From: Gibbsiella quercinecans
Lineage (GTDB): Bacteria; Pseudomonadota; Gammaproteobacteria; Enterobacterales; Enterobacteriaceae
Reading direction: 5' to 3'
Assembly: GCF_002291425.1 (NCBI RefSeq)
Contig: NZ_CP014136.1
Location: 5,346,925-5,410,924 of the forward strand
Length of the DNA stretch: 64,000 nt
Within the stretch, counting starts at the first letter, position 1, and the number at the start of each line of letters is the position of its first letter. Positions 9,935 to 20,600 of the stretch are shown here, one piece after another. Position numbers and translations under genes: made by a program. The notes beneath the pieces were generated by a model. That model was not told the DNA's origin, ran no database searches, and worked only from the letters and a program-made list of their open reading frames with translations.

Positions 9935-10123
9935 TTAGCCTTTCACGTAACGAGCAAATATAAATACTATGAATATAACGAACAAACCGACAGGCCAAAT
10001 AGGGCTGTCAGGGAAAAAATATCTCTGTAGCAATGCGAATATGATGATACAAAGCGGAGGACCATACAGCGAAAATAATTGACGGCATAACCACACAAAT
10101 ATTCGTTTAATAATTGTCATCAT
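9935..10123 (-). CDS. Small two-helix membrane protein C (candidate orphan immunity protein)
   Basis: A 62-residue membrane protein with basic N-terminus MMTIIKRIFVWLCRQ, two hydrophobic helices and an RYFFPD turn like that of protein B. It is the first gene of the minus-strand cassette. No intact effector adjoins it on either side, only a short relic downstream, so it may be an orphan immunity gene kept for protection after loss of its toxin. Identification rests on its similarity in layout to proteins A and B. Confidence 0.5.
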   Translation of the reverse strand: MMTIIKRIFVWLCRQLFSLYGPPLCIIIFALLQRYFFPDSPIWPVGLFVIFIVFIFARYVKG

Positions 10124-10256
10124 GACTACCTAATCATCCTGGTTATGATATCTACATCCCTTCGTCGGATGCCCGTTACGCTTCAAAATCATCAGCGCGT
10201 TCAAATAACGGCTCTACAAGCCTAATCCCGGCATCGTCGAAAGTACAAAAAACTGT

Positions 10257-10294
10257 CTTAGCGTACAATAATTTTCGATAACCAAACTGCCCCC
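10257..10294 (-). repeat. Tn3-family 38-bp terminal inverted repeat (right edge of the Hcp cassette)
   Basis: Read on the minus strand from 10294, this 38-mer starts GGGGGCAGTTTGG and ends TACGCTAAG. It matches the left terminal repeat of the transposon at 28370-28407 at 35 of 38 positions (differences at 5, 14 and 34). The outer end faces right, so the transposon interior is the T6SS Hcp cassette to its left. No 5-bp duplication partner was found. Confidence 0.8.
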
Positions 10295-10483
10295 CACGGG
10301 CTGATGCACAATCGCATCATTATGACGGATACTGCGAGTAACCCGCTATCTCGTATTCTCCGCCCCGCCCCGCGCCAAGCAAGTTAACTCCGTCACACTT
10401 CCCTTGAAAAGATATGTAACATTAGCCAACGAATTACTTACTCCCTTCTTATAACAAAGAAATTCTCGTTCCCGCATAATTTT

Positions 10484-10501
10484 TGAGAATACCAATTCTC
10501 A
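10484..10501. promoter_or_regulatory. Palindromic operator candidate ahead of the RND pump
   Basis: TGAGAAT and ATTCTCA are perfect inverted arms around ACCA, 27 bases upstream of the pump adaptor start. A further ATTCTC lies at about 10462. It may bind the operon's own TetR regulator. The arms also resemble Fur half-sites, but the spacing is wrong for a standard Fur box. Confidence 0.45.
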
Positions 10502-10528
10502 TTAATTGCATCGGGAAAAATTAATGCT

Positions 10529-11665
10529 ATGCGCCACACTTTATCGGTAATTTGTATCAGTCTCATGCTCACCGCCTGCGATCGCTCGGCAACGAGCGCC
10601 AGCCAGAGTGCATCCGCACCACAGATTGATGTCGTCACATTACATGCCCAACCCATCACCATCACCAGCCAACTGCCCGGCCGCACCGTGGCCGTACGTA
10701 GCGCGGAAGTTCGGCCACAGGTCAACGGTGTGATCCAAAAGCGGCTGTTCACGGAAGGGTCGGAAGTTAAAGAAGGCCAACAGCTTTATCAGATCGATCC
10801 TGCCACCTATCAGGCCGCCTACAACAAAGCCTTAGCTACCCTGACCAACGCGCAGGCGGTGGTTAAGCGCTACAAACCGCTGGCCGCTGCCCATGCGGTG
10901 AGTGAACAAACCTACGACGATGCCGTATCAACCGCCGCGCAGGCCAAAGCGGATGTGGAATCGGCACGCATCAATCTGGAATACACCAAGGTGCGCGCTC
11001 CGATAAGCGGCCGCATTGGCCGTTCGCAGTTTACCGAAGGGGCGCTGGTTACCAGCGGCCAGACCAGCAACCTCACCAGTATCTCTCAACTGGATCCCAT
11101 CTATGTGGATATCACAGAGTCTTCGCAAAACATGCTGCGCCTGCGCAGAGCGCTGGCGCAGGGCCAGTTGAGCGCGCTCAACAATCATGAAGCCGCCGTG
11201 CAGCTCACGCTGGAAGACGGCAGCAGCTATCCGCATGAAGGCCGCTTGGAGTTCGCTGAAGTCACGGTCGATCAGGGCACAGGCTCGGTCACCATGCGCG
11301 CAACCTTCCCTAACCCAGATCGTGAGCTGTTGCCGGGGATGTTCGTCCATGCGTTGCTGAAACAAGGGGTGCAGAAACAAGGCATCCTGGTGCCGCAGGA
11401 GGCCGTCAGCCACGACACCAAAGGCCATCCTTACGTGTACGTCGTCAAGGCCGATAACACCATCGAGCAACGCAGCGTCACCACCGGCGAAATGCACGAT
11501 GGCCAATGGCAAATTATCAGCGGCCTGAACGCTGGGGAAAAAGTGGCGGTTTCCGGGCTGCTTAAAGTGCGCGCCGGCGTAAAAGTCACGCCGAATGAAC
11601 GCAGCGCGAATACGGTGGCCGCATCGACAGTGTCACTGTCCATGACCGATCCATCGGCACAATAG
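10529..11665 (+). CDS. RND efflux periplasmic adaptor lipoprotein (AcrA/MexA family)
   Basis: The membrane-fusion subunit of a tripartite RND drug pump, joining the inner-membrane pump to the outer-membrane channel. It has 378 residues with a lipobox LMLTAC (Cys near 17), a lipoyl half ([20 protein letters not shown]), a coiled-coil hairpin at about residues 90-150, the second lipoyl half ([14 protein letters not shown] [12 protein letters not shown]), a beta-barrel and a membrane-proximal domain ending KVTPNE. It is the first gene of the operon and is followed 10 bases later by the pump. An inverted repeat lies just upstream, a likely regulator site. Confidence 0.95.
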   Translation: MRHTLSVICISLMLTACDRSATSASQSASAPQIDVVTLHAQPITITSQLPGRTVAVRSAEVRPQVNGVIQKRLFTEGSEVKEGQQLYQIDPATYQAAYNKALATLTNAQAVVKRYKPLAAAHAVSEQTYDDAVSTAAQAKADVESARINLEYTKVRAPISGRIGRSQFTEGALVTSGQTSNLTSISQLDPIYVDITESSQNMLRLRRALAQGQLSALNNHEAAVQLTLEDGSSYPHEGRLEFAEVTVDQGTGSVTMRATFPNPDRELLPGMFVHALLKQGVQKQGILVPQEAVSHDTKGHPYVYVVKADNTIEQRSVTTGEMHDGQWQIISGLNAGEKVAVSGLLKVRAGVKVTPNERSANTVAASTVSLSMTDPSAQ

Positions 11666-11675
11666 GGAGCCTGTC

Positions 11676-14600
11676 ATGTCGAAGTTTTTTATCGAGCGCC
11701 CCATTTTCGCTTGGGTTATCGCGCTGGTGATCATGTTGGCCGGCGGGTTGTCTATTGTTAACCTGTCGATCAACCAATACCCCAATATCGCGCCGCCGGC
11801 CATTTCGGTTTCGGTGACCTACCCCGGCGCCAGCGCCGAAACCACGCAAAAAACCGTGGTGCAGGTGATTGAACAGCAGTTGAACGGTATCGATAACCTG
11901 CGTTACATCGAGTCGCAGAGCAACAGCGACGGCAGCGCCACCATTATCGCCACCTTCGAGCAAGGCACCGATCCGGATATCGCCCAGGTACAGGTGCAGA
12001 ATAAAGTCTCGCTGGCGGAATCGCAGTTGCCTTCGGAAGTTACCCAACAGGGTATCCGGGTGGCGAAGTATCAGGCCAACTTTATGCTGGTCGTCAGCCT
12101 GATTTCCGAAGACGGCAAGCTCAGTGATTCCGATCTCAGCAACCTGCTGGTTTCTCGCCTGGAAGATCCCATCGCCCGTACCAAAGGGGTTGGCGATTTT
12201 ATGGTGATGGGCTCGGAATACGCGATGCGCATTTGGCTGGATCCGGCCAAACTGTATAAATATTCGCTGATCCCAAGCGATGTCAGCACGGCCATTTCGC
12301 AACAGAACGTGCAGATATCCTCCGGTAAGCTGGGTGGCCTGCCAACGGTCGAGGGCGCCAAACTCAGCGCCACCATCATCGGCAAAACCCGCCTGGAAAA
12401 CGCTGAGCAGTTCCAAAACATTCTGCTGAAGGTCAACAGCGACGGTTCGCAAGTGCGGCTCAAAGACGTGGCCAATATTGATCTGGGGCCAGAAGATTAC
12501 AGCATATCTTCCACCTTTAACGGCAAGCCGTCTTCCGGTATGGCTTTGCGCCTGGCCAGCGGCGCCAACGTGCTGGATACCGTCAATGCCGTGCGTGCCA
12601 CCGTCGACAACCTGAAATCGTCGCTGCCTGCCGGCGTGAGCGTAGAATTCCCCTACGACACTTCGCCGGTGGTCAGCGCGTCTATCCACGAAGTGGTCAA
12701 GACCCTGTTTGAAGCCATTGTGCTGGTATTCTGCGTCATGCTGCTGTTCCTGCAGAACCTGCGCGCCACGCTGGTGACCACCCTGGTGGTGCCCGTCGTA
12801 CTGCTCGGCACCTTTGGCCTGCTGTATGCCTTCGGCTATTCGATCAACACCTTAACCATGTTCGGTATGGTGCTGGCGATCGGCCTGTTGGTGGATGACG
12901 CCATCGTCGTGGTGGAAAACGTTGAGCGTGTGATGCACGAGGAGAAGCTGCCGCCGAAAGAAGCCACCATCAAGTCGATGGAGCAAATCCAGGGCGCGCT
13001 GTTCGGTATCGCCATGGTGCTATCGGCAGTATTGGTGCCAATGGCGTTCTTCGGCGGCTCGACCGGGATCATCTACCGGCAGTTCTCCATCACCATTGTC
13101 TCGGCGATGGTGCTTTCGGTACTGATGGCGTTGATATTCACCCCGGCGCTGTGCGCCACCCTGCTCAAGCCCAGCGCGGGCGAACATGCCACCACCGGTT
13201 TCGCCGGCTGGTTTAACCGCAAGTTCGACAACGGCACGCTGCACTATACGCGCGGCGTAAACGCGATGATCAGCAAACGCCGGCTGTTTCTGTTGATCTA
13301 TGTGCTTATCGTCGCGGCAACCGGCTACCTATTTACCCGCGTGCCGACCACCTTCCTGCCTGATGAGGATCAGGGCACGATGATGATGCAGGTCACCTTG
13401 CCGGCGAATTCGTCAGCGGCGCGCACCCAGCAGGTGTTGAGCGAGATGACCCACTACCTGCTGACCGAAGAAAAAGATACCGTCAGTTCGGTATTCGCCG
13501 CCAATGGTTTCAGCTTCTCTGGCCGTGGGCAAAACAGCGCAATGGCCTTCGTGCGCCTGAAAGACTGGAGTGAGCGCAGCAGCGCGCAACAGAGCGTGCA
13601 GGCCCTGGCCGGGCGCGCCATGCAGCGGTTCGCCACGTTGAAAGACGGCGTCGCGTTTGCTCTGGTGCCGCCGGCGGTGATGGAACTGGGTAACGCCACC
13701 GGTTTCGATTTCTACCTGCAGGACACCTCCGCGAAGGGCCATACCGCCCTGGTGGCAGCGATGAACCAGTTCCTGTCACTGGCAAATCAGGATCCTCGCC
13801 TGAGCATGGTGCGCCACAACGGGATGAGCGATGAACCGCAGTATAAATTGAACATCGACGATGAACGCGCCCGCGCGTTGGGGCTAAGCCTGGAAGACAT
13901 CAATGACACCCTGTCTACCGCCTGGGGCTCCAGCTACGTCAACCAGTTCATCTATCAGGACCGTGTTAAAAAAGTCTATCTGCAAGGCCGGGCCGCATCG
14001 CGGGTTACGCCGGAAGATTTAAACCAGTGGTATTTCCGCAACAGCAGCGGCCAGATGGTGCCATTCGCCTCCTTCGGCAGCGGCGAATGGACCTACGGCT
14101 CCCCACGCTATGAACGTTTCAACGGTGTGGAATCGGTGAATATCATGGGGGCGCCGGCGGAGGGTTACAGTTCTGGCGATGCGGTAAAAGCGATTAACGA
14201 GATCACCGCCAAACTGCCCGACGGCTTCCAGATCCAATGGCACGGCCTGTCTTATGAAGAACAAACCGCCGGTTCACAAACCGTGGCACTCTATACGCTG
14301 TCGATCCTGGTGGTGTTCCTGTGCCTGGCCGCACTGTATGAAAGCTGGTCGATTCCGTTCTCGGTGCTCTTGGTCATCCCCTTGGGGGTATTGGGCACCA
14401 TCGCCGCCGTATTGATGCGCGGGCTTTCCAACGATGTCTTCTTCCAGGTGGGGCTGCTGACCACCGTGGGGCTGGCGGCCAAGAACGCCATTCTGATCGT
14501 TGAATTCGCCAAAGAGCTGCATGAGCGGGAAGGCAAAGATATCGTGCAGGCCGCGATTGAGGCAGCGCGGCTGCGTATTCGCCCGATCATCATGACATCG

Positions 14601-14825
14601 ATGGCGTTCGTTCTGGGCGTGCTGCCGTTAGCGATTGCCAGCGGCGCCGGCGCCGGCAGCCAGCACTCCATCGGCACCGCCGTGGTCGGCGGTATGTTGA
14701 CCGCCACCTTCCTGGCAATCTTTTTCGTCCCGATGTTTTACGTGGTGGTGGTTCGGTTGTTCAACCGTCGCCAGGTGAAAACCCTCGCAGCACCCGATAA
14801 CGGAAAGCAGCATGAAGATAAATAA
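11676..14825 (+). CDS. RND multidrug efflux transporter, inner-membrane pump (AcrB/MexB type)
   Basis: A 1049-residue proton-driven HAE1-type RND exporter. The start [20 protein letters not shown] is the family signature. TM4 carries the proton-relay aspartates in [17 protein letters not shown] near residue 407, and the second half has the matching relay lysine region [16 protein letters not shown]. Twelve membrane helices and two large periplasmic loops are in the expected order. Length equals AcrB (1049). It overlaps the outer-membrane channel gene by 14 bases, so the three pump parts are made together. The substrate range cannot be read from sequence; the operon layout recalls EefABC-like pumps, and I assign no gene symbol. 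Confidence 0.97.
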   Translation: MSKFFIERPIFAWVIALVIMLAGGLSIVNLSINQYPNIAPPAISVSVTYPGASAETTQKTVVQVIEQQLNGIDNLRYIESQSNSDGSATIIATFEQGTDPDIAQVQVQNKVSLAESQLPSEVTQQGIRVAKYQANFMLVVSLISEDGKLSDSDLSNLLVSRLEDPIARTKGVGDFMVMGSEYAMRIWLDPAKLYKYSLIPSDVSTAISQQNVQISSGKLGGLPTVEGAKLSATIIGKTRLENAEQFQNILLKVNSDGSQVRLKDVANIDLGPEDYSISSTFNGKPSSGMALRLASGANVLDTVNAVRATVDNLKSSLPAGVSVEFPYDTSPVVSASIHEVVKTLFEAIVLVFCVMLLFLQNLRATLVTTLVVPVVLLGTFGLLYAFGYSINTLTMFGMVLAIGLLVDDAIVVVENVERVMHEEKLPPKEATIKSMEQIQGALFGIAMVLSAVLVPMAFFGGSTGIIYRQFSITIVSAMVLSVLMALIFTPALCATLLKPSAGEHATTGFAGWFNRKFDNGTLHYTRGVNAMISKRRLFLLIYVLIVAATGYLFTRVPTTFLPDEDQGTMMMQVTLPANSSAARTQQVLSEMTHYLLTEEKDTVSSVFAANGFSFSGRGQNSAMAFVRLKDWSERSSAQQSVQALAGRAMQRFATLKDGVAFALVPPAVMELGNATGFDFYLQDTSAKGHTALVAAMNQFLSLANQDPRLSMVRHNGMSDEPQYKLNIDDERARALGLSLEDINDTLSTAWGSSYVNQFIYQDRVKKVYLQGRAASRVTPEDLNQWYFRNSSGQMVPFASFGSGEWTYGSPRYERFNGVESVNIMGAPAEGYSSGDAVKAINEITAKLPDGFQIQWHGLSYEEQTAGSQTVALYTLSILVVFLCLAALYESWSIPFSVLLVIPLGVLGTIAAVLMRGLSNDVFFQVGLLTTVGLAAKNAILIVEFAKELHEREGKDIVQAAIEAARLRIRPIIMTSMAFVLGVLPLAIASGAGAGSQHSIGTAVVGGMLTATFLAIFFVPMFYVVVVRLFNRRQVKTLAAPDNGKQHEDK

Positions 14826-16242
14826 CCCCACCTGCATGATGAATCATAAACTGCACAGATTAGCGCCGGCGCTGTTGGTTCTGGCTCTGGCGGGCTGCAA
14901 CCTGCAGCCCCACTATGACCAGCCGGCGATGCCGGTGCCTAACCAGTGGCAAGAAGCCGGCGGCGCGGCCGCCACGGCGGAAGCTATCGGTTGGCAACAG
15001 TTCTTTGCCGATCCGGCTCTCCACCAGCTGATTCAGCTCGCGTTAGCCAACAACCGCGATCTGAAAGTCGCCGCGCTTAACGTTGAGAGCGCCCGCGCCC
15101 AATACGGCATCCAGCGGGCCGCGCTGCTGCCGACGATAGATGCCGGCGCCAGCCTCACGTCCACGCACCTGCCGGGCAATCTGTACTCCACCAAGTCCAC
15201 CGGCCCTGCCACCTATCAGCAATACGAGGCCAATCTAGGGGTAACATCCTGGGAGCTGGACTTCTTTGGCCGGGTAAGGAGCCTGCGCGATCAGGCACTG
15301 GAAACCTACCTGGCGACCGAAGCAACCTCGCGCGCCACGCAGATCAGCTTGGTGGCGGATGTCGCCACCAGCTACCTGACGCTGAGCGCCGATAACGATC
15401 TGCTCCACTTGGCGCGCCAGACCGCCGAAAGCCAGCAAAACTCCTATAACTTGACCAAGCTGAGTTACGATCACGGTGCCAGCACTGAACAGGATCTGGC
15501 GCAGGCGGAAACCGCACTGAAAAGCGCGGTGGCCGATGTGGCCAAATACAGCCGTCAGGTACGCCAGGATATCAACGCGCTGCGCCTGTTACTGGGCACC
15601 GATGTGCCAAACGTGCTGGTGAACAACGCCGGCCTGAACCGAGACTGGCGCTTGCCGGCGCTGCCGGCCGGCCTGCCCTCCGATCTGCTGGCCCGGCGGC
15701 CAGACATCGTGGCGGCCGAGCATACGCTCAAGGCGGCCAATGCCAATATCGGCGCGGCGCGCGCCGCCTTCTTCCCCAGCATCAGCCTGACGGCGTCTGG
15801 CGGCTCCGCCTCCGATAGCCTGGGCCATCTGCTTGAAGGGGGCACCGCCGCCTGGTCGTTTGTTCCCAGCATCAGCGTGCCCATTTTCGATGGCGGTAAA
15901 AACCGCGCTAATCTGGAGGTGGCCGAGGTGTCCAAACGCATCGAGATCGCCAACTACGAGAAAGCGATTCAGCAGGCATTCAGGGAAGTCTCCGATGCGT
16001 TGGCGGGCCAGGCCACCTATCAGGATGAGCTGAGTGCGCGTGAACAAGATACTGCGGCCAACCAGCGCTATTATGATATTGCGCAGTTGCGTTACCGCCA
16101 GGGCGTGGACAACTACCTGAACCTGTTGGTGGCTCAACGTTCGTTGTATCAGGCGCAGCAGACTGAGATCGCTACCCAGTTGAGTTCATTGACCCAGAAG
16201 ATCACGCTGTATAAAGTATTGGGCGGCGGCTGGAAACCGTAG
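14812..16242 (+). CDS. Outer-membrane efflux channel lipoprotein (NodT/OprM family)
   Basis: The outer-membrane factor of the tripartite pump, a TolC-fold trimer. It has a signal peptide with lipobox LALAGC (Cys near 29) and two repeats of the OEP fold, including [19 protein letters not shown] and [20 protein letters not shown], the latter a hallmark of NodT-type channels. The start ATG 14812 follows GGAAAG and overlaps the pump gene end, implying coupled translation; MMNHKL 24 bases downstream is an alternative with no ribosome-binding site. A dedicated channel inside the operon means the pump need not borrow TolC. Confidence 0.95.
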   Translation: MKINNPTCMMNHKLHRLAPALLVLALAGCNLQPHYDQPAMPVPNQWQEAGGAAATAEAIGWQQFFADPALHQLIQLALANNRDLKVAALNVESARAQYGIQRAALLPTIDAGASLTSTHLPGNLYSTKSTGPATYQQYEANLGVTSWELDFFGRVRSLRDQALETYLATEATSRATQISLVADVATSYLTLSADNDLLHLARQTAESQQNSYNLTKLSYDHGASTEQDLAQAETALKSAVADVAKYSRQVRQDINALRLLLGTDVPNVLVNNAGLNRDWRLPALPAGLPSDLLARRPDIVAAEHTLKAANANIGAARAAFFPSISLTASGGSASDSLGHLLEGGTAAWSFVPSISVPIFDGGKNRANLEVAEVSKRIEIANYEKAIQQAFREVSDALAGQATYQDELSAREQDTAANQRYYDIAQLRYRQGVDNYLNLLVAQRSLYQAQQTEIATQLSSLTQKITLYKVLGGGWKP

Positions 16243-16321
16243 CGCAACACATCGGTGAATGGTGCCGGCAACCGCAGGCGCCATTCACGCTTTCCAACAA
16301 TCACCACTGGCATTTTCCCTC

Positions 16322-16942
16322 ATGAGCGATAAAAACACCCGAGAATCCCGCCTGGAAGCACGCCGCAATCTGATCATCGAATCAGCACGTATCTGCTTTC
16401 AGCATCAGGGGCTGCGCGGCGCCTCCATTGCCGATATTGCGCGCCTTTCGAAGTTAGGCGCCGGCCAAATCTACCGCTGTTTTCATAATAAAGAAGATAT
16501 TGTCGCGGAGATCGTCCAACGCATCGTGTTTCGGCGCGTCAACCTGATGCTGGACATCAACCACGATCTGGAGCGCTTGGCGCAGGCGCTGTCCACAGCC
16601 GGCTCAATGTTCTCATCCCCACAGGAAGATTCGCAGTTGCTGGAAGACGACGAAGCCTTACTGTTGGAAATCAGTGCTGAAGCGGTCCGCAACCCACGTA
16701 TCGCCGAGATACTGCTGCGCGCCGATGAACGCATGATGCAGGAAGGTCGCACGCTGATGAAGACCCACTATCCCTGGCTGCCGGACGATCAGATCGCCGC
16801 GCGCGGGGAACTGATGGCGGTGTTGTGCGACGGCACCCTGTTGCGCCGGCGCATTCGCCAGGCGCGCGGCGACAGCGGTGATGAGCTGCAACGGCTGTAT
16901 CGCCAATTATTTACCGCCCTGTTTGCGCAGCCTGAGAAATAG
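16322..16942 (+). CDS. TetR/AcrR-family regulator of the RND operon
   Basis: A 206-residue TetR-type DNA-binding repressor. The N-terminal helix-turn-helix is GASIADIARLSKLGAGQIYRCF, followed by HNKEDIVAEIV, as in AcrR-like proteins. The C-terminal half is the all-helical ligand domain. It lies on the same strand 79 bases after the channel gene and is probably part of the same operon, an arrangement that allows autoregulation. ATG 16322 is chosen; a longer frame opens 63 bases earlier. The palindrome at 10484-10501 is its most likely operator, though this is inference. Confidence 0.92.
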   Translation: MSDKNTRESRLEARRNLIIESARICFQHQGLRGASIADIARLSKLGAGQIYRCFHNKEDIVAEIVQRIVFRRVNLMLDINHDLERLAQALSTAGSMFSSPQEDSQLLEDDEALLLEISAEAVRNPRIAEILLRADERMMQEGRTLMKTHYPWLPDDQIAARGELMAVLCDGTLLRRRIRQARGDSGDELQRLYRQLFTALFAQPEK

Positions 16943-16961
16943 CGCGGCAATGATGCCGTGC
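16942..16961 (+). terminator. Candidate terminator after the TetR gene
   Basis: GCGCGGCA pairs with TGCCGTGC around ATGA, overlapping the stop codon end of the regulator gene. It has one G-T pair and no T-run. Confidence 0.4.
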
Positions 16962-17056
16962 TCCTATATCCAACTTTCCCAGCAGAGGAAGATAAATCGG
17001 TTTTAGCGCTGCCTTAGGTGTATACTAATTGCCCACACATCTATCAGGTACAAGAT

Positions 17057-17218
17057 ATGTCTATCTTTGATGCCCTTAAGATGTTTAGTGACACATCAGT
17101 TAAAGTCACCTGCCCGCATTGCGCTTTTATTACCGAGCAAAGCAGCCGCAAAATGCGTAAAAATATCACGCTTATTTGCCCCAAATGCGGTCATTTTTTC
17201 CTGCCGGGTGAAGAATAA
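17057..17218 (+). CDS. Small zinc-ribbon protein (YnfU-like)
   Basis: A 53-residue protein with two Cys pairs, CPHC near residue 19 and CPKC near residue 42, the spacing of a zinc ribbon. It begins MSIFDALKMFSDTSVKVTC. Similar small zinc-ribbon proteins such as YnfU occur in enterobacteria; function is unknown, with nucleic-acid or protein binding likely. ATG 17057 is preferred to an upstream ATG at 17018 because the family starts with a short polar leader. The next gene appears to start inside its last codons. Confidence 0.7.
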   Translation: MSIFDALKMFSDTSVKVTCPHCAFITEQSSRKMRKNITLICPKCGHFFLPGEE

Positions 17219-17447
17219 AGACACTATTCATAAACTCTTCACGCCGTTAAAAGCCTTATCAAAAGAACCCACGCTGACCGCAAAGCCGGCAATGACGGAC
17301 GAAGAATTTAAAATTTTCCTTTTTAAACAGACGTGTATCTTGCTTTCTGGCGTAATGGCCGCGCGTGAAGGGCAACCGTTGCTGATTCAAAAACGCTTTC
17401 GCCCTATTTACGACGCCCTGGCGGAAGAATATGCCAAATTGCCATAA
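17208..17447 (+). CDS. Small hypothetical protein, translationally coupled to the zinc-ribbon gene
   Basis: A frame starting at GTG 17208 overlaps the zinc-ribbon gene by 11 bases and encodes 79 residues, starting MKNKDTIHKLFTPL and ending DALAEEYAKLP. It is helical and polar with no membrane segment. I do not recognise the family. A shorter start at the ATG of MTDEEFKIFLF is possible. The overlap suggests coupled expression with the zinc-ribbon protein. Codon use looks normal for the region, and the conserved-looking C-terminus favours a real gene. Confidence 0.5.
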   Translation: MKNKDTIHKLFTPLKALSKEPTLTAKPAMTDEEFKIFLFKQTCILLSGVMAAREGQPLLIQKRFRPIYDALAEEYAKLP

Positions 17448-17642
17448 TGAGCCGCCGGTCTTTAAAAGCAGCATGATGGTTGAGCCGCAAATTATTGCGT
17501 TCAACCTAAAAATAAAAATATAAAAAACCACGTATCCGACGGCCCTCTCCCGCCAAAATGAATTGGCTGTGATATCAAGATGTTCACGATCTCCCAACGG
17601 TGATAACCGGCTGTCCTTTGGGTCAGATACAGGTGTTAATTC

Positions 17643-20600
17643 GTGAAAGAAAAACGCATCAACTGGCTGAACATATTTCGCCAGAAAAAAGCGCTGGCAA
17701 AGGCCCATCAAGCTACACGGGAAACGAGCGCCGATGCCATTCAGGCCGAGCTATTTTCCGTCGACCAAATGGAGCGCCACGGCCAGCGGTTGGCCCGTTC
17801 GCATAAGCTGACCACGCATAAAACCCCTTACTATCTGCTCCAGCGTCTGAACGATAACGAGCGGGTGCTGGTTGACAGTTGCCAAACCCTCAGCCAGTGC
17901 AACAAAGCCAATATGACGCCGGCCGGCAACTGGCTGCTGGATAACTTTTACATTATCGAAGAGCAGATCAGGGCGGTCAGGCAACATTTGCCGAAAAACT
18001 TTGGCCGTGGTTTGCCGCAGCTCGCCCCACCGCATGGCTGCCCACGGATATACGATATCGCCACCGAAGCGATAGCGCACGGCGATGGCCGTTGGGACGC
18101 CGAGAACCTGGCGCGCTATATCGCCGCATACCAGAAAGAAACCAGCCTGAAGCTGGGCGAGCTATGGGCGCTCCCCGGCATGCTGCGGTTGGCGCTGCTG
18201 GAAAATCTTCGCCGGGTGGCAGTGGAAGTGGCGCAGATACAGCAGGAGCGTAACCTGGCGGATAGCTGGGTGACCAAAATGCAGGAAGCCGCCGCCAACG
18301 ATCCCGCCAACCTGATCGTGGTGATCGCCGATATGGCCCGTTCCAACCCGCCGCGCACCAGCGCCTTCGTTGCCGAACTGGTGCGCCGCCTGCAAGGGCA
18401 CGGCACCATGCTGGCACTGCCGCTCACCTGGGTTGAGCAACGGCTTACGGAAGTCAAACTGACCTCCAGCGAACTGGTGCACCGTTTTAATCAGCAGTTG
18501 GCGGCCAATCAACTGTCGGTGAGTAACAGCATCACTGGGCTGCGCCAACTGAGCGAGATGGACTGGCCGGAGTTCGTTGAAACGCTAAGCCAGGTGGAAC
18601 GCATCCTGCAAAAAGATCCCACCGGGATTTATGGCCGGATGCACTTTAATACCCGGGATCGCTACCGCCATGTAATAGAAATACTGGCGCGCCACTGCCC
18701 CTATAGCGAAATAGAAATAGCTAGGCAAACGTTGGATATGGCGCAACAGGCGGCGCAAACGCCTGATGCCCCGCAACGCAGCGAACACGTTGGCTACTAC
18801 CTGATCGCCCAAGGCCGCAAAGCGCTGGAACAGCGGCTGGGGGTGACGCTTGGCGTTGTCACCCGTGTCCGCCACGCCTTTAGCCAAATGCCGCTGCTGG
18901 CCTGGTTGGGCAGTCTCAGCCTGCTCACCACCGCCAGCTGCGCCGAACTGCTTAGCCAGGGCCATGCCGCCGGCATCAGTTATCTGTGGCTACTGCTGCT
19001 GACCGTGCCGTTGATTATCGTGTTCAGCCAGCTGTTTCTCAACGCGCTTGGCAATATCACCGGGCATAGTCGTGCGCCGCAGTCACTCCCGCGTCTGGAC
19101 TTCTCTGCCGGCATCCCTGCTGAATGCCGTACGTTGATCGCTGTGCCAACGCTGCTTAGCAGTAAAAGCGCCATCGACCAACTGATTAATACTCTGGAAG
19201 TGTGCTATCTGGGCAATGACATGGCCCACCTGCACTTTGCGCTGTTGACTGATTTTACCGATGCCCCGCAGCAACAGCGTGCCGACGATGACGCATTGCT
19301 CAATTATGCGGTTCATCATATTGAATCGCTTAACGCCCGTTATCCCGGCCAGGCCGCCAGCCACTTCTTTTTATTCAACCGCTCGCGCCAATGGAATGAC
19401 ATGCAGCAGGTCTGGATGGGGTATGAGCGCAAGCGCGGCAAGCTGAATGCGCTTAACGACTGGCTGCGCAACCGTGGCAATGACTTTTCAACCCAGATCG
19501 GCTTTGGGCTGGAAGTGCTGAAAAACGTCAAATATGTCATTACGTTAGACAGCGATACCGTGTTGCCACGCGATATGGCCCACCAACTGATCGCCGCTAT
19601 GGCGCACCCGCTCAATCAGCCGCGCTATGACGAAGCCAGCCGGCGTGTGGTTGATGGCTATGCCATCCTCCAGCCCCGCATGGCGGAGGAAATCCCGCGC
19701 TATGGCCAAAGCCGCTATGCCGCCCTGAGCAGCGCCACCCCGGGGAACGATCCTTATACGCTGGCGTCTTCCGATATTTATCAAGATCTGTTCGGCGAAG
19801 GTTCGTTCATCGGCAAAGGCATCTATGACGTTGACGTTTACGCGCGGGCGCTGCGCGATGTGTGCCCGGACAACGTCATTTTGAGCCACGATCTGCTGGA
19901 GGGCTGCTATGCCCGCGCGGGGTTAATCAGCGACGTGTTGCTGTATGAGCAATATCCCAGCAGTTATTTAGTGGATGTGGTGCGCCGCACCCGCTGGATC
20001 CGCGGGGACTGGCAACTGCTGCACTGGCTGCGCCCATCGATAAAAACGGCAAGCGGCGTGTACGTGAAAAACCGGCTGAGCATGCTGTCGCGCTGGAAGC
20101 TGTTCGATAATCTGCGCCGCAGCATGGTTGCGCCCAGCCTGATGACGCTACTGTTTTTCAGCGCCGTCTGGCTGCCGATCAACGGTTATTGGCTCATGGC
20201 ATTCCTGCTCCCACCGCTACTGCCGGCGCTACTCAGCTTGCTGCAGGATGGCCTGCGAAAACCATCTTATCGCCCGTTGGCCCGCCACCTGTGGCTGACC
20301 GTCAAGAGTGTCGGGAGCAATCTGCTCCAGTTGGTGTTAACGCTGGCCGTATTGCCCCATCAGGCCTGGTATAGCCTGCGGGCCATTGCCATTACCCTGT
20401 GGCGAATGGGGGTGAGTAAACACAATCTGCAAGAGTGGGCCAGCTATGCGCACAGCATCAACCTTAACCGCATCACCGCCGCCAATTTCTACCGCGTCAT
20501 GTGGGCGAACCCGCTGGCAGCGGCCCTGCTCCTGGTGGCCGGCGTCCTGTATCACGGGCCATTGCTGGCGCTGATCTTGCCGCTGGCGCTGCTATGGGCG

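Noticed and set aside
10484..10501. Standard Fur box
   Set aside because: Arms fit Fur-like halves but the 4-base spacer differs from the 7-1-7 pattern, so it is listed only as an operator candidate.
10295..10528. Coding remnants between the Tn3-type end and the RND pump
   Set aside because: Several short frames can be read but none carries a recognisable motif; treated as promoter region.
11586..12689. 367-residue minus-strand frame under the RND pump
   Set aside because: Fully antisense to a canonical AcrB-type gene, with His/Gln-rich composition typical of shadow frames.
13020..13785. Minus-strand frames within the RND pump as hidden genes
   Set aside because: No motif, no ribosome-binding site, mirror of pump codons.
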